From JAYVIQ01 sp043770215 (GTDB lineage: Bacteria > Bacteroidota > Bacteroidia > Cytophagales > JAAEPT01): a stretch of DNA of 7,734 nucleotides. The number at the start of each line of letters is the position of its first letter. Positions within the stretch are counted from its first letter, which is position 1. Where the stretch lies: assembly GCA_043770215.1 (NCBI GenBank), contig JAYVIQ010000227.1, forward strand, positions 1 to 7,734. Reading direction: 5' to 3'. Made by a program: the position numbers and the translations under genes. This document shows positions 6,932 to 7,734 of the stretch, one piece after another. The notes under the pieces were generated by a model. That model was not told the DNA's origin. It made no database searches and saw only the letters and a list, made by a program, of their open reading frames with translations.

Positions 6932-7414
6932 CTAAACATGGTTTGCTTTCAGTTTTAGAGCATCTTGAATGTATTTTCTTTTTATTATTAACATCCCAAA
7001 GCTTTCCCCATGTTCTTTGCCTATGTGTTTATGATGCATTTTATGTGCCCTACGTAATGCCAAAATGTACGTATTGTTAGACTTTTTCATAAGTTTGAAT
7101 CTTTGATGTATAATAATGTCATGCACTAAAAAATAAGCCAATCCGTACAATGCAATACCAAAACCAACCCAGGTATACCAAGCATATCCATGCATCATGC
7201 CAAACATAATACACAACCAGCTAGGTATAGCATAAACCAAAAAGAATATATCATTGCGTTCAAACCAACTCTTATGGTCTTTTTTATGATGATCTGCATG
7301 AAAGTACCACATAATTCCATGCATAATGTATTTATGATTTGCCCAAGCAGAAAACTCAGTTAAAACAAAAGTGGCTAAAACAATGCCTACGTTACTATAG
7401 ATTTGAATGTTCAT
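6932..7414 (-). CDS. crtZ: Beta-carotene hydroxylase CrtZ
   Basis: CrtZ is a membrane-bound, non-haem diiron hydroxylase of the fatty acid hydroxylase superfamily that adds hydroxyl groups at C-3 (and C-3') of beta-ionone rings, for example beta-carotene to zeaxanthin. The 160-aa product has the family's usual length and complete histidine clusters: HKYIMH (27-32), HADHH (39-43), HDIIIH (98-103) and HKMHHKH (124-130), followed by the conserved GKEHGESFG (132-140). Hydrophobic helices lie at about 8-24, 56-75 and 80-98. The start is ATG at 7414-7412 and the stop TAG at 6934-6932. It begins 12 nt after the CruF-like gene, which suggests one transcript. The neighbour suggests a pigment that is ring-hydroxylated and also modified at an acyclic end, but that is inference; no enzyme assay can be read from sequence. 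Confidence 0.94.
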   Translation of the reverse strand: MNIQIYSNVGIVLATFVLTEFSAWANHKYIMHGIMWYFHADHHKKDHKSWFERNDIFFLVYAIPSWLCIMFGMMHGYAWYTWVGFGIALYGLAYFLVHDIIIHQRFKLMKKSNNTYILALRRAHKMHHKHIGKEHGESFGMLIIKRKYIQDALKLKANHV

Positions 7415-7426
7415 AATGTGCTTAAT

Positions 7427-7734
7427 TTAAGTGAATAAATAAATAATACCAAAAAACTGAATCTGTAATGCCAAAATTATGATAGATGGCATAAACTTAC
7501 TTTTGGTAAGAGGGGTATAGAACAAAAGACCACAAAGATATGAAATCAAAAACCAACCAATATAATTGTGTAATCCTGGCATACCAGAGTCAAACCGCCA
7601 AAAATCTAATTTAGGTGCCACTTGCTCTATAAGAAAATCTATCAAAACTGCCAGTAGAGAGGCTACAAAAAGTAGCGCATATTTGTTATCAAAATAATTT
7701 TTTGTGATACTGAAGCTTGCAGTTATAATAAGTG
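7427..7734 (-). CDS. CruF-like carotenoid biosynthesis protein (DUF422), C-terminal part (cut by window edge)
   Basis: The frame is open to the right edge with no stop, so this is the C-terminal 102 or so residues of a longer integral membrane protein; an internal TTG at 7645 is not a real start. Before that codon the translation continues with membrane-like sequence (NKYALLFVASLLAV), and the following LIDFLIEQVAPKLDFWRF, then GMPGLHNYIGWFLISYL, fits the C-terminal signature of the CruF/DUF422 family: an acidic Asp/Glu helix, a DFW motif, and a short loop ending in NYIGWF. Three hydrophobic helices are visible. CruF members are carotenoid 1',2'-hydratases that hydroxylate the acyclic psi end; I infer a similar role here. 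The heterodimeric lycopene cyclase family is an alternative membrane family in such clusters, but its Pro-x-Glu-Glu motif is absent. The stop is TAA at 7429-7427, 12 nt before crtZ. Confidence 0.72.
   Translation of the reverse strand, partial: LIITASFSITKNYFDNKYALLFVASLLAVLIDFLIEQVAPKLDFWRFDSGMPGLHNYIGWFLISYLCGLLFYTPLTKSKFMPSIIILALQIQFFGIIYLFT

Overview
The window is AT-rich DNA, roughly one third G+C by eye, and looks like a Bacteroidota genome, most plausibly a pigmented flavobacterium-like organism. The evidence is a Bacteroidota-style DXS, a TAnnTTTG promoter element, a lack of Shine-Dalgarno sequences before the starts, and a CrtZ/CruF-type carotenoid pair. Every gene I can support lies on the minus strand, so transcription runs from high to low coordinates. 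There is no RNA gene, insertion sequence, CRISPR array or prophage signal.

In transcription order: (1) 7734-6932 is the end of a carotenoid gene pair, the C-terminal part of a CruF-like membrane protein (DUF422) followed 12 nt later by crtZ (carotene hydroxylase). A weak AT-rich terminator-like hairpin follows crtZ. (2) 6905-6629 is a very AT-rich spacer with no gene that presumably holds the promoter of the next operon. (3) 6628-2184 is a tight three-gene export cassette: an ABC exporter without a peptidase domain, an HlyD-type periplasmic adaptor and a TolC-like outer membrane channel. The first two genes are 4 nt apart and the last two overlap by 23 nt. (4) 2183-2032 is a short spacer with a good -7 promoter element and a stem-loop in the predicted dxs leader. 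(5) 2031-1 is dxs, whose stop codon overlaps the start of thiG in the sequence ATGA; thiG is cut by the window edge after 38 codons.

The metabolic logic is neat. DXS makes 1-deoxy-D-xylulose 5-phosphate (DXP), the entry point to isoprenoids (hence carotenoids, whose tailoring genes are at the other end) and also the substrate of ThiG for the thiazole ring of thiamine. DXS itself needs thiamine diphosphate. The most unusual feature is the ABC exporter, whose nucleotide-binding domain lacks the Walker A lysine, the Walker B glutamate, the LSGGQ signature and the H-loop histidine, although the gene is intact and sits in an intact operon.
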